DNA from: Stratiolaelaps scimitus
Lineage: Eukaryota > Arthropoda > Arachnida > Mesostigmata > Laelapidae
Reading direction: 5' to 3'
Length of the DNA stretch: 64,000 nucleotides
NCBI GenBank assembly: GCA_019614645.1
Contig: JABWDB010000006.1
Location: 3,658,001 to 3,722,000 of the forward strand
Shown here piece by piece: positions 1 through 12,126 of this stretch (the stretch's first letter is position 1; each line of letters begins with the position of its first letter). Below the pieces are notes generated by a model, which was not told the origin of the DNA, ran no database searches, and saw nothing but the letters and a program-made list of their open reading frames with translations. A program made the position numbers and the translations under genes.

Positions 1-430
1 CGTCGAAAAATATCCCAAGTCAGAGTCCATTATCTTTTACAGAGTTAGTTGTTTCCTGCTAAGGATGTGCCAGGGCCAATTCAGCGGATGCAGAGCGACG
101 AAAACCGAACTGACACACTGCGAACGATTTTATAGAGTTGAGGTATCGTTCCACCCTACACGATACCAGTTTCTCCATGACCTTACAGAGAAAGTCCACT
201 AACGATATCGGCCCGTAGTTGGAGGTCGAGGTGCGATCACCCTTATTTTTGAACAACAAGGTCACTCTGTGGTTCCCTAGCCTGCGTGAAAAGTGGGCGG
301 TCCTCAGGGATAGATTGATCAGGTGGGTCAGTGGGTAAGCTAAGGCCGACAACGCTAGCCTCAGCAATGTACTGGAGACTCCTGTGACAGCGACATTCCA
401 CGAAGCCTTAGTAGACCCCAGCACCATCTG
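1..430 (-). pseudogene. LINE reverse transcriptase fragment (Jockey/CR1-like), cut by window edge
   Basis: The minus strand is open from 427 to 59 (122 residues) and reads like the N-terminal part of a non-LTR retrotransposon reverse transcriptase. In order there is a linker ending TGVSSTLLRLAL, then PLTHLINLSL, then LLFKNKGDRTSTSNYGPISL (the usual KKGD...NYRPISL block, with R changed to G), and QFGFRRSASAELAL (the QFGFR.G.S block). After a TAG at 59-61 the same frame continues to base 2 through a second stop, a TGA, giving a further recognisable piece ending LGIFFD, so the element runs past the left edge. The two in-frame stops show it is dead. Upstream of 427 the matching linker may continue in another frame to about 594. 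The family call comes from motif recognition only; Jockey versus CR1 is not settled. Confidence 0.85.
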
Positions 431-2660
431 AACTTCAACTGAGCCTCAAGAACTCGAACTCTGGTGTGGGACAAATGCCATCCGCGGGTTAGAGAGACGA
501 TGTGGTCTTCGGACGGACCGTTACGAAGCGTAGATTTAGTTCGTAGTGGACATTGAGTCATCGCTGCCCTCAAGGATACTTTTATTGTACTCATCTTAGT
601 AAATCAACCTTTTTCGTGCTCGATTTAGACTGTAGCACTCATTTCCTCAGCCTGTTCGTTTAATCACCTGGTTGTGTCAATTATGCAACGATTGTATCAC
701 CAGTGATGCAACAGAAATGTCAAGAAATATTGGTTTTCTCATGACGATATAGGCCCTGTTGACTTCCCGGCTACAGGACCTATTGGACTTGGTATCCGTA
801 CCATATCTCGCTCAAACCTCGGATTACTCATAATGCATCCATGGGAATATAGGATTTCCAAAAACCAACATTTCCACCTGCGTACCATAAATGAGTATGT
901 CTGCAATTAATTAATTACTCAAAAACAAAATATTTTTCAAGAAAATTTAGCCTTCTATTATGTGAGAAGTTCCAATTCACATCTGCGGCAATCTATTCTT
1001 GGTTCATAAAGCTAGAATATTCTTTAACCTGAGGAGCTGACGTCCTTATTGATGACAGGTCTCGGATCTGAATCTGGCAAGAGTCCACAGATAAGGAAAG
1101 ATGACAAAGAAATCCAAAGATTCTCCGCGTTCTGTAGGAGTCATATCGCGTTAGAGAAGACCGAGTAATTTCCAATACCCAGACCAAGCTGTTCGATATC
1201 GGGTCTCGTACAAAACATTTCAAATCCCTAACTGCAGTGAAATTACTGAATTTTTCGTGACCTGTCATTCAATTCTTCACCTGTTCGTGAACTGTGGCGC
1301 TTGTAACCAAACTCACCACAAAATCCACGTCGCAGCCACAACACAACCCACCACACTCCACTGCACGTAGTTGAACCCACACAGAGCATATACCCGCAAC
1401 AATTTGTTTTTGTCTTGCCTGTCAACCCTCCGACACAACCAGCTGATTGCAGTCGAAGCAGAGCGGCTTATCGCAGAGCAAATCGCGTTTATCTGAAAAC
1501 GAGTAAGGAACAAGTGCGATACTTGATTGGCTTTTCGAGGAAGAGACTACCAAGACAATAAACGATGCGTGAGGGAGGTAGTTGGCAGGAAGGGAGGAGT
1601 CTTGGAGCACAACAATTGTGACAACTTGATCGTGGAAGGGAGTCGCATCTTGTGTCATTGGAAGGTTATGCCAGCTACGAGAAGGAGAACATAAACAGAT
1701 CGGAGAATTCTGATGATAAAAGATATTGGCTGATATGAGAGGAAAGTCGAGCGAAGTGAGCGCGATGATCTAGAAGCTTCTCATGAGCTATACATAAATA
1801 GGAAGACGGTAGTAGATATGTAATTGACTGAGTGGTGAGTGGTGTATGCCCTGAGGTTGTCCATTGAGGCAATACTATTGCCACATCATTGCTGTCTCGC
1901 GCTCAGTGAGCACCTAATAGGTCATATGAGAGAAGCTCCCACATAGGAACATCTTGACTAATTTGTTTTTTGGTACAGTTTAATCTTTCATTGTTTTAGA
2001 CATTGTAGGAGTAAAAATCGATCAGCGCAACTCAACCAAAGCTGCGAGAGGTAAGACACGCTTGTATATGGTGTATCGTGAAGTTGATACATGTTCGATC
2101 AAGGGGGGGGACAGTCAGCACGGCTCACAAAACAATTCTAGCGCAGTTTAGATAGCGATGGTAAGTAGACAATCCCCATGACATCATCCTTATACGGATC
2201 AATATAGCCTCGCCTATATTAGCCGGAATGCCACCCAATGTATTTGAAAAGATTGCACAGATTCGCCAATTAGAATTTCGATTTAATTTATGTCCTTAGT
2301 AACGCTAAGTCATGAATAGAAATCAACGGGGACGAAGCAAGCTCCCTCGACTGTCGTTGACATGTAGGTAAGCTCGGTTTATGCATTTGTCTACCACCAA
2401 ACCTTCGGCTAGCATTTTGGTTCTACCGACATACAGCTGTATGTCGAGATCTGACACATTCTAGTGGCACGTCACAAACTGTGCATATTTCTGTTGGCAA
2501 TGCATATGGTTAGCTTACATGAACTACCCTTTGGGCGTTTTATCGATATATTGAGCACCCATATGCAAAGTTATCCGCAATGGAACATATGTGACGCAGA
2601 CGGAACCTCGCACATTTACAACGCATTGGCTTACGCGCTTCCCCTACGGTCGCGTTCGCT
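431..2660. other. No gene recognised
   Basis: Mixed-composition DNA with only short frames on the minus strand (up to about 90 codons at 993-1268), none with recognisable motifs. The first 170 bases may be the LINE linker in a shifted frame. A run of G stands at about 2104-2111. Nothing else can be supported. Confidence 0.5.
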
Positions 2661-2662
2661 AA

Positions 2663-3007
2663 CCATCAGGCCATTACGACAACTTTTTTATTGGGGAGGC
2701 GGACGAGTGGGCCTGTCCCAGCGGTAGCTTCAGCAGCGGCGAGGGCGTGAAGCACAACGACTCTGACCGAACTGCACCTGACAGTGTTGATAGAGTGGCA
2801 CTTACGGCCGGCTTGGCCGTTAGTGGAAAGGCGACCAACACAATTCGCAAGCTGAAGTCGAGGCGGGGAGGGACTCCAGTGACAACAAAAGGGCCCCTTA
2901 GAAATTCGCCATTTGATGTCGAGCACGAGTTTTCTTCGCGTTTCCAACACACGCCACGCAGTAAATACGAGGTATGGCTTGCCGTTAATTCCGCTCGTGG
3001 TGATTAA
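2663..3007 (+). CDS. Candidate coding exon, unidentified hydrophilic protein
   Basis: The frame is open from just after a TAA at 2660-2662 to a TAA at 3005-3007, 114 codons, with no need for a start codon, as expected of an internal exon. The predicted segment is polar and charged, with an N-terminal stretch HYDNFFIGEADEWACPSGSF and a basic patch IRKLKSRRGG. Possible borders are an acceptor CATCAG before 2670 and a donor GAG/GTATGG at 2971/2972. The proposed acceptor has a weak pyrimidine tract and the donor is not optimal. The minus strand is also open across most of this GC-richer segment, which lowers confidence. I recognise no domain. It could be an exon of a disordered protein or chance. 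Confidence 0.3.
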   Translation, partial: PSGHYDNFFIGEADEWACPSGSFSSGEGVKHNDSDRTAPDSVDRVALTAGLAVSGKATNTIRKLKSRRGGTPVTTKGPLRNSPFDVEHEFSSRFQHTPRSKYEVWLAVNSARGD

Positions 3008-3274
3008 ACGGTCTGAGCTACATTGCGTCGTTCGTACACAGAACTAAGTGCCTCTTTTACTAACATGCCCGTGTACCAGACGAACATCGATCGATTCAAC
3101 ACTGCCTATGCAAAATTAAGATTACGATTGCTGATATTATCATATGCACAACTGACATGAATGCTTTTCATCAAATCATCTAAATACGTATTAAATAAGT
3201 GTAATAGGTATTATAATATAATAAGTATTGGTAATAATTTGTGAGTAAATATTGGCTCCAGTTTATTCCCTATT
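3008..3274. other. AT-rich spacer before the SINE
   Basis: Strongly AT-rich with many short AATA/TAAT runs. No frame or repeat of note. Confidence 0.4.
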
Positions 3275-3420
3275 CAGCGCGGTGGCTTGGACGGCCGAGT
3301 CTCTGGCCGTAAAAGGCCATAGACCGCAGGTTCGAATCCCGTTGCATGACATATAAGAAAATTTAAGCATTGTATGCCGTTCCTTAAATAATTCAATAAA
3401 GCTTTACCTTTACCTTATCC
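3275..3420 (+). repeat. tRNA-derived SINE, family A, copy 1
   Basis: The head is tRNA-like: it begins CAGCGCGGTGGC, has an A-box-like TGGCTTGGACGG (3283-3294) and a perfect-looking B box GGTTCGAATCC (3329-3339), 46 bases apart as in real tRNAs. The middle can form an imperfect anticodon-type stem (TCTGGCC with GGCC-A-TAGA). The tail is not tRNA: it carries TTTAAGCATTGTA, then AATAAAG and TTTACC twice. The same tail occurs in the copies at 27.6 and 47.8 kb, which defines an interspersed family. It is unlikely to be a functional tRNA gene because head and tail are repeated together. A degenerate target duplication (TTAT...TTCAG on both sides) is possible but weak. Confidence 0.8.
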
Positions 3421-6400
3421 TTCAGTAAGCTTTTTCCCCTTTGCATTTGAGCTCCTCTATAAACAATTTAAGCCATTATTGTATATTTTGAGACGCATAA
3501 TCATCACCAGTATCTGACATAGCATAGACGAGTGTTATTTAAGCCGTGAGTCTGGGAGTTTCAAGGGCCACTAATGAAACGGAGACAACGTCCTATTCAA
3601 ATATATATAAATCTGACAACATCTATTCATTAAGCCTACCCATAAAGCCGCTATCGTAGTTGGCCGAACTTAAGGTGCTAGAAACCTACATTATCAAGCG
3701 ATCATACTCAATTTAAAATTGAGACTCGTCATGGCCTGAGGATGCGCCTTATTAGGCGTTTCAGCTCAAATCCATCCTCGTGACAAAAGTACACAACCGT
3801 TTGATGTTTAGAAAGGATTATAATATTTATTCAAACATGCAATTATTAGGAATTATTTCTAATGATTATAATTATATCTATCGAAAAAAAAACCGACACA
3901 GTATCAATATTTATTTGTAGGTAGCTATCATTTCGAAGGCATTTCTAGTCTGTGCTAATTAGATAGGTTAGATTCGATCTTATTTTTTTTGAAAGAAAGG
4001 TGGAAATTTCCGACCTACTTAAATTGAACGGCTCCCTACTGTACGCTAACTTCCAATGAAATCCTCATTCAATTATTTCCAATACAAGTGCGAACTATTT
4101 TCATTCAAGCGCATTTTCACCAATGGAAGCTTCAAAGGGAACTTCCCTGGGCTTTCCAGCTTAATCATCCATTGTTTGAACAATTCCCTTCGGTGGATTC
4201 TTCCGCTGGCTGTGGTTGTAAAGCCATTATTTTCCTTCACAACATGCTGCCTTACCATGTATTACCACCCAGATTTACATTTTACGAGATATATCTATAA
4301 TCTACCTTACATAATATTTCACAGATGTTATCAGTCCTTTACATTTTGGTTTTTTTCTCTTTTATTTACATTATTTTCTGTATGTCCATAAGCAACGTGG
4401 CTAATTCCAATTATGCGGCTATTATTTACGTGAATCAGGATAATTTTATCTATGATTTCCATACGTACGTATCTGTCATAGTTCCCAAAATCCATTTCCA
4501 TTATGTGTTCGTTATAACGTTGTGCCAACTACAATTATACCGCTCACTGTGCTCGAATGCCAGTGTACGCCAGCAGCCATCGTTGGTCGAGTCCAACTTT
4601 TGAGATAATATATATTTGCGCTAGCACGCACCCATCTTCTGCGCTGGCAAATTTAGAGACGTTGTCCAGTTTGTTATCAAAACGTGTCCGTGTGGGCGTC
4701 TTTCCTTCGAGTGCGACAGTGTAACCTCCCAAACGGGAGGAATACTTTCAGATGTACCAACCAACGAAAGCGACAGAAAGTCCAATCTGACTTCTTAGCC
4801 CTCCGGGACCATGGAAAGATTAAAGCAACGAGCGTAAAGGGAAGGGTGTTGGCGAGAGACTGACGCAGACCTGGACGTACATGTGGAAAAGTTGAACTAA
4901 TCTTCATTTCAAACAAGGTCACAGGTCGTAGAGAGTTTTCCTACCCGCCAGGGAGAGCACAACTGATTCTTTGTCCGGTGACGGAACAAACGTCGAACGG
5001 CATTCTAGCGTACGCGCTCTGTCGAGGCTCAGACGAACTTCCATTACCATGTCCATCCATCCGCTCAGATCAGGGACATTTCGGAAACGGCTGCCGACCG
5101 TCAAATAGCTCTCTATGAGGATTTAATGCGTCACATCAGCGCAAAGTTGACTGACAACATCCCGCAGCTGCGTAACTGTACGTACAGGACATTCAGAAGG
5201 CTACGCAACCCTGGGGAAAATTAGCCAAAGTTTGTCGACCCCGAATGAACCCTCAACACAGATTTTGCTCTTTTCTTTTCTAAAGTCTGACTTCAGGCGG
5301 CAACATGTATTTTTAAATAAAGAAAATGGTTTCAAGCAAAGTTGGCCAACCTCTACTAAAACCCGTTTCATTTTTCAAAAAGCGCTACGGTTTGAAAATG
5401 TATTTACAAAAAATGAAGGAACCTATTTTGGGAAGGTCGCCTGTGGTCAAACGGATTGTTTGTCCTTCATTCCAGGGTTGCGTAAATCTCAGAACATTTT
5501 GTAGACAAAAATTGAGTGAAATAGGTCACTTTTGTAAAGAAACTAGCGCAGCCTTTTATAATTAATCCTTTTATAATATGTATTTAAAATGAGTAGAACG
5601 TCGACGTTCATGGAAAGAAACTCTTCAATACCAACGCAATGGGTAATTTTAAGATAGAAAACAAACCATGTAACGGTACGTTAAGTAAGCCCGTAATGTC
5701 ATTAAACGAATGTTGCAAAAAAAAGGCTGACAGCCTCGTAAAGAGTGCCCTTGTATGGGAACGATAGAACAGATTACCATATCTAAAGTGCAACGAACTG
5801 AACTTTTATAACATTAGTCCGGAAATTGAATTTGCGCAGATTTTGCTGTGGCTTCCTTGGAATATAACATCCACTACGTCGCTCAAAAAGGATTCGTAGC
5901 AATTTCGAAAGTCAAATGTTTACGCTGGTAAACACATGGCCGACTTTTAGGTAAACTTCTACGAAGGTCTTTGGCTGTCGACAACATTTCGCGATGGATT
6001 GGCCCTTACTATTTGCCTGTCTGTATTTGATGTGGCTTAGACCTTCGGTGAGAAATACTTTTGCTAAGCCGACGAGGTGGACTCGGGTCGCCCTGGCATG
6101 AGAATTCTAGGAACAGAGGCGTTCTACACGATTCTATCCGATCAACGCTTCATTCGTATTATCACTCGTCCTTGTTCAGCAAACGTTCTGCAAGGTTTAC
6201 GTAACGAACCAATGCCCTCATTGTCCGTTATTGGCTATTAAATACGAGACGCCCGTTGTTGGGCGCGATTTTCGGAGGAGATCAATTAAATGCACACGCG
6301 TCACATCTTGATGGAGAAACATTTTAGCGAACAGAGGGTCACGCACGGCTTCGATTGGTTGATAGGTTGACCATTCTGAGTGGCCTTTGACCCCTCCGAA

Positions 6401-6608
6401 CGGCCGCCGAATGGAAGAAGAACTACCACTTGCGCGGGAACAGTTCCAGGCCGTTTTTTTGATCGGCAGTTCTTTCCCTTTTGTCCTGTAGTTATTTGAG
6501 ATATTTTGCCATTTTGACCACTGCTTCCGGTTTCATTGTGACACGTCCTATAGAACAACCTCCGCTGAGCTTTCTTTCGATCGTTGTTAGAACTCAACTC
6601 CTCGCTAG
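3421..6608. other. No gene recognised
   Basis: AT-rich to about 4.6 kb, then mixed. Small frames include 4056-4391 (+, hydrophobic, low complexity), 5232-5504 (+) and 4677-5104 (-, two frames). None shows motifs or splice borders I trust. The region 6301-6723 is also open on the minus strand for 140 codons, opposite the candidate exon that follows. Confidence 0.4.
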
Positions 6609-7061
6609 CCGCAGCGAAAAGGGAGATTCCTGCTACGCGGCGATCGAGTCCAAAGCAGCTCCAGCGGTCAACTGCCGCCCTCCGATTATCTTCGCCCTCC
6701 GGATGCGGTGCGGCAGAATCCAATGGCCAAGGGGTTAAAGTCCGACAGAACGGAGTCGACAGTGCGAAGGGCAGAAGTGGAGGCCATTAGGGAAAAGAAT
6801 ACGCCAAGGAAGCAGAGCAGCGATCCGCAATCGGCAAATCCAGTCGATCGCTGGGACGACTGCGTCGATGCAATGGCCGAGCACGAGGAGGAACCTAACG
6901 AGTTGAACAGAGCAGGCAAAACGAGTTCGAGGACGATTGCCTACCCAAAAATAGCAAAGGCGAGAGACACACAGAGTGAGAAGATGTTCCCTCGGGAGGA
7001 GAAGCCACTGTCGCCGGGTCGCTTGATCGGACACTTACAGTCGAGAGCGTCGTTGAATTAG
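6609..7061 (+). CDS. Candidate coding region, unidentified charged protein
   Basis: The frame is open for 150 codons, from after a TAG at 6606-6608 to a TAG at 7059-7061. An ATG with G at +4 stands at 6723, giving a 112-residue product; reading further upstream would fit an exon entered through an acceptor such as GCTAGCCGCAG before 6616. The product is very polar, rich in Glu, Lys, Arg and Ser, with an acidic patch AEHEEEPNELNRAG, no hydrophobic core and no membrane segment, as in a disordered region. It lies in a GC-richer island. The opposite strand is also open for 140 codons at 6301-6723 and for shorter stretches across 6686-7152, so GC-driven chance openness is a real alternative. No homology is recognised. 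Confidence 0.3.
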   Translation, partial: PQRKGRFLLRGDRVQSSSSGQLPPSDYLRPPDAVRQNPMAKGLKSDRTESTVRRAEVEAIREKNTPRKQSSDPQSANPVDRWDDCVDAMAEHEEEPNELNRAGKTSSRTIAYPKIAKARDTQSEKMFPREEKPLSPGRLIGHLQSRASLN

Positions 7062-8480
7062 AGTGTGAACTTATCGCTTGGAGGTTATCTCGATATGCGT
7101 TATGGCGAATGAATAAGGAACGCGCGCGCGATACGGGCTTATAGCCAAGCAAAGATGATTCGACGGGCTAACGTGCCATCACTGGACTCGAAAACAAGAG
7201 TTCAGGAGACGTCGAACGGGTTACTTCTATAAATTCTTATTTTAATAAATTCCAATTTCTCGAAAATACTAAACAAATGCCCGAAAGTTTGCACCGCTCT
7301 CCAATTCTGTTCTCAAATCTGATGGTGGCACTACCGAGCGCTGCCGCTTCAATGATGTGGTAATATCTGCCATGTAATCCGCGAAATGCGCGGCTGCTGT
7401 TATCGTGCCATCGGACAGTTCTGTGGCCAGTTCTTGACCGCTTCGACGAAGTGACGATCTTGCGAACGATGTGGCATGCTTCAGTGAACCTGCTTTTGGT
7501 GCCGTTGTTATGCCCCATCTCTATTGCGACAATTAATTTAATAACATTGCTTTGTTGGTAAATAACCAGCGAAAATAAGACACAATATTTACGTGTACAT
7601 AATATATTGTAGAATGGACTCCATTTTGCGTTAAGCCTGATTATTTTCAAAACGTTGTACGTGATGCTGTTTTGCCGCTGTTGAAGACGAAATATCGGGA
7701 AGCATTGGAAGCCATTAGTTATACTAGGCTATACTATTGCTAGTTACACAAGGTTATACTATTGCCGGTCAATATATGAAGAATATTTGTAAAACCGTAC
7801 AGATGCATCAAACAGCTTCAATAAATAGAACCTGAAAATAAACAACGTTGATACAGGAATATTTCAGACATCTCTTGCGAGATTATCATCAAACAGGTTC
7901 TGTTTTCCCTCGACGACTACTAAACCTCTGCGATAAAATTTGTTTGCTATTATAAACCGCATATATTCAATTCACTTTTAAATACGTGCATAGAGAGCTT
8001 ACGTGTTCACATCCACGTCTCAGCCACCTTAATCGCTCATGATTAACCATATATATATATATCAACTTCGGCTAATAACAAACAGTTTTGACCGGCATTG
8101 CGCTTTTATCAAGACGAGTAATACGAAGTAGGTAAGCCACCTGTCTATCAGCCGTTTCGCCCAGTAGGCGTCAGTTCAGAGATCGTGCATAATGATAATA
8201 TCTCTCGGTAAGCGAGATACATGAGATGATATAGCACCGAGTTCCCTTGATCCGTACCACCTTGTACGTGCCCCAGCGTGCAAGTAACAGCACGAGCCAG
8301 GTGGGGTTTGGCCCATCTTCGTCAACTGAAGGGGTCTCCGTCCCGTCGAAGCTCTCCTTGTCTGCTGTCAGCGTCGGGTGGGCTTAACATTGGCGCAGCG
8401 CGGGGACACTCAGCCCCATATACCGAACGCTTCCCCTAATTCTTCTACCATGCGCTCCATCCCAAACCGAAGTTAGGTGT
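7062..8480. other. No gene recognised; 137-codon minus-strand frame
   Basis: A minus-strand frame at 7237-7650 has a natural ATG at about residue 45, followed by a basic segment (GTKSRFTEACHIVRKIVTSS), but there is no clear acceptor or family match. Downstream is AT-rich with a short (AT)7 at 8049-8062. Confidence 0.35.
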
Positions 8481-8844
8481 CAGAAGCCAGCTCTAATGTG
8501 TGCGCCAATTCTCGGACCCGTAGTCCGACCTACATGTGGTAGATTTCATCCAGCTCGTTGTCCCGCAGGTATTCGAGGCCGAACAAGCGATACCGCCCGC
8601 TGCTCGTCAAGTGCTACCCTGTGGGTGGGAACAGCCCATGACGTAGGCGGGCGTTCAAGGGGATATCTGCATCATACGGGTTGGTTGCCCGGTCGCTCGG
8701 CTACCGCTTGATACCTGCTAGTGGGTGTAATAGGTGCTGCCGGAAGATGGTGGAACATAGGGGTAGGTGCAAGGTAAAAGTGAAGCGAGAGCGAGCCAAA
8801 CGAGAAGAGAGAAGATAAAATCGTCGAGATAAGTTCTTCTCTAT

Positions 8845-8876
<32 letters not shown>

Positions 8877-9180
8877 TGCCATCGACGCTGCTGTGCCTCG
8901 TCCTGCGACGACAACGAGCCATCGTCCAATCAACGGGCCCTGGTGCCGGGTTGCCGGTTCGCTCACGTAAGCGGCATCACTTATTATCATTGGTCGCTTT
9001 TGGCAATACTGCTGACAAGGCCTGGTGCTTATACCGGCCAAGCCGATACGTTACACATGTTAATAGGTATGATAGTAGCCGGTGGTGTAATACTCCGAAG
9101 TCACACGCGCTGGCGGCGCGGGTGGTTGATGAGGAAAGGAGGCCGGCGGATACAGCAACACCTATTCGCGTAACACGGAT
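8481..9180. other. GC-rich island with (GCC)n(GTC)n tract
   Basis: CpG-dense segment with several overlapping short frames on both strands, the usual sign of GC richness rather than coding. It includes a GCC run passing into a GTC run at 8846-8876. Translated on the minus strand this gives poly-Asp or poly-Arg, so low complexity explains those frames. It may be a promoter or 5'-UTR segment of an unseen gene. Confidence 0.4.
8846..8876. repeat. Trinucleotide microsatellite (GCC)n(GTC)n
   Basis: Four GCC units followed directly by about seven GTC units, read from the sequence. Confidence 0.9.
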
Positions 9181-12126
9181 TACCATAGATGATATCCCAT
9201 AGTGAGGTAGGCGAGCAAAATTTCGTTATGTATCGACTGTGTCTGATGGAGACGGGATGTTCAATGGGTAGCAAGAAGCCCACTGGAAAAGCGAATACAA
9301 GTTCGGTGTTTTCGAATGTGTGTCGCTTTACATGTTTTCTTGTGTTTTGTTTGGCTCTGTCCATACATATTCTATATTTGCATCGTAACTTGTTCATCAA
9401 ATATTCGATAATAAGTCACTTGACTAATACGCGTTATTATCGAATTGTATCAAAGAGGCAAACTGAACTCGGGCAGGAAATTATCTTTCGAGGTAATTAG
9501 GCCAACATTCGGTTAGATTGCTATAAGGCTGTATCACTGCTTGAACACCTCGCCATGACTGACGTCAAATGACAGTGGCTCCCTAATCTGGGCGGCATTA
9601 GCACAAGAAAATGTGATTGCCATCGCTCACAAGCGTCGTGTGACTTTGGGCATAATTTGCTTCAAATTCTATGTATATATTTACTGGGCGCGGTAGCAAA
9701 AAAGCCTAATCCTAGTCTACACCAGATTGATTATAAGATAGCCAAGATAAATGTGCGTAATACTGAATTTGCATCTAACAACTTAAAATATACTTTACTT
9801 GACGTTTTTATAATTACCTCTATCCTTCTCTGTAGATATATTATACATATTCTTAGGCGGCGTTGAATACAGCCATTTTCATATATCGTCCCATCCCAAT
9901 ACTTTGAGCTCCTCAGCTTGACCTGCTAACTAACCGAAAGATTTACGCCTTAACGCGTTACTCGTTCGCAACGTTGTCTCACTGAGAGTTGAGTCATCAC
10001 CGTATGACGAAATTGACGTCATATCTATCTATCTGTGGGTCGGTCGGTTGGCTGGTTCGTCTGCCTCTCCGCCAATACGGCTTTGTCCGAAGGGCTTATT
10101 TCAGCAGGACGACTCATCGTCCATGGCGTTGACGAGTATGTTCTTCTATGCAATTATTCGACAATCAGCATCTACTAGCCGCTATCTGGAGCTATCTCAG
10201 TTCGGCAATTTCGATCGATCGATAATCATTTATGAAGGCAAACCTCAGTGGGCCCAGATGTCGGGCGCTGGTCACGCTTGGCTGTGAGTTCATCAAGGAC
10301 AATGGCTCGTTCCACCCGTCCGTCAGGCTCCTGGTGAATTCGCGGTGAAGCATTGGTCCAGTCAACGCCCGCCTAGGGCGATTGCGTAGAGGGTGCTTAT
10401 TTGATCCAATCTAATTGCACCGATTAAATCGGCATTAGCATTGTTCCCGTCACTGGTCTTGTTCTTAAAGCAATCCGTACGGTCTCTCATGCATTATCAG
10501 CGACTAACTAGTCCCTCCCGCCCTGGCCGCCAGCCCCTGTCCTTCTCTGTAGTGGGCCTTCAATGCATCTATTCACCGGCATTTGTGCGTACAATGGCTT
10601 CTCTTGCCTTCGGCGATAATTACATATTCAATCGTACGCAACGTCAAGCGCCCTGGAGTCTTAGTAATGGCGAACCAATCACCTTTACTCGCATGCTGAG
10701 ATTGTAACCATTGGTTTAACTATAAAATAAATCGAACAAACTCGACTCATCAATGAAGCCGCATTGGCGATGATGGCTCTTAGGGTGCGTGCGACTGGTC
10801 GCTCAGGTCGATTGGACAGAGTTTACGCATGTATTTTGTTTAGCAACTTAGACTCCGAAAATGCTTTTGATCCTGAACCGCACTTAGCGAGGCACCTAAA
10901 CGGAATATTTCCAACTATCTAGAGCAGTTGTGCAGCTTTGTCACTATTAACCAAAATAAAGGCCATATTTGGTCAATTTGGTTTGGATTTGAGAATATAT
11001 GTATAATGTATAATTTTGCGAAATCATTGTAAGTTTTATCATTATTATTATTATTATTATGTTTCTTTCTATTTGCGCACTTGTATATCAACCAAGTGCC
11101 TCAAACTATAGTCATAAAGATGATTTTAACCAACGAGTTCATTATTCATTTCAGTTACATTGACGCAGTTTGTGTTATATTGTGATAAAACGCCATTTCA
11201 TAAACATTCGCATGGGATGTTTACACGACAACTTTAGGTGGTGGAAACCCTGAAACTGCAAATCTATTTATTGTGTGACGGTTTGATCTACTGGGGACTT
11301 CGAGTTGCCGTCGATGGTGTAGTAAAGAACGGGGCAGCTACTTCCGCTATACTCCGCCGGGCGGAACTCGACGAAGGATCGATATGCTGCCATTTCCCGA
11401 AGATTTTATGCTGCGCAGAGATCTTCTCCGACAAGGGGGGTGTACCTATCAGTAAATAAGCCATTCGGTTCTGTGTAGTCGCGTGAAGTCCCAATACCAA
11501 CTTCGGAAACGCTGGCTCAACTCGGCCCAGGCCTGAAGATCTCGTGGCTTAACTCCTCTCAAAGAATTCGAATTTCGTTGCATGTAGATGGCTTGATTCT
11601 CAGATCGAATAAAACGGCTGCCGGTGCCATTGATAGCTGCTGAGGTTTGTCGAATTGTGATAGCTGCCTTTTCCACTCTTTCCTCGACGTACTTCGTGTA
11701 AGACTTCGTAGGTCGTTGTTGTCAACAGGTTTATAAGAACACCTAGATACACCTCAACAGTACGATAGCAAGTTATTACAATGTGCGAGTTAGCTCCAGT
11801 CTAAATGCTGAGCTGGCCGCCTTACGTTGACATCTAATGGAAGCCAAGCATTCGGGAAGGGGAGGCCCAATGCGAATGATAGCGTCTGTCACGTGTCTGG
11901 GGCGGTGGCAACCTCATGAGACGTATGGTATGAACAAGACAGGTCATGCGTGGTCATAAACCAGGTCGTGCACGTCGGAATGCTGTTGACCAAGAAGCTG
12001 AGATAGCATCAGACACGTGCGTTGATATCTCTGATACGTGCCCAGATCGTTTATAATATTTAATAACGCATTTATAAATATAATAGCTCGGGCCGTCAGT
12101 TTCGATGAGACAGAAACAATGTCCAT
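9181..12126. other. No gene recognised
   Basis: Small frames such as 9189-9500 (+, one hydrophobic segment) and 10441-10707 (+) have no recognisable motif. An (ATT)n run lies at 11038-11060, and a TCTA/GGTC-type low-complexity patch at about 10022-10050. Confidence 0.4.
11038..11060. repeat. (ATT)n microsatellite
   Basis: About seven ATT units in a row, preceded by ATC. Confidence 0.85.

Noticed and set aside
3275..3350. tRNA gene
   Set aside because: The head is repeated with the same non-tRNA tail at two other sites and the anticodon stem is imperfect; a SINE explains it better.
8672..8929. Poly-Thr/Arg/Asp proteins on the minus strand
   Set aside because: All are readings of the GCC/GTC repeat in different frames.
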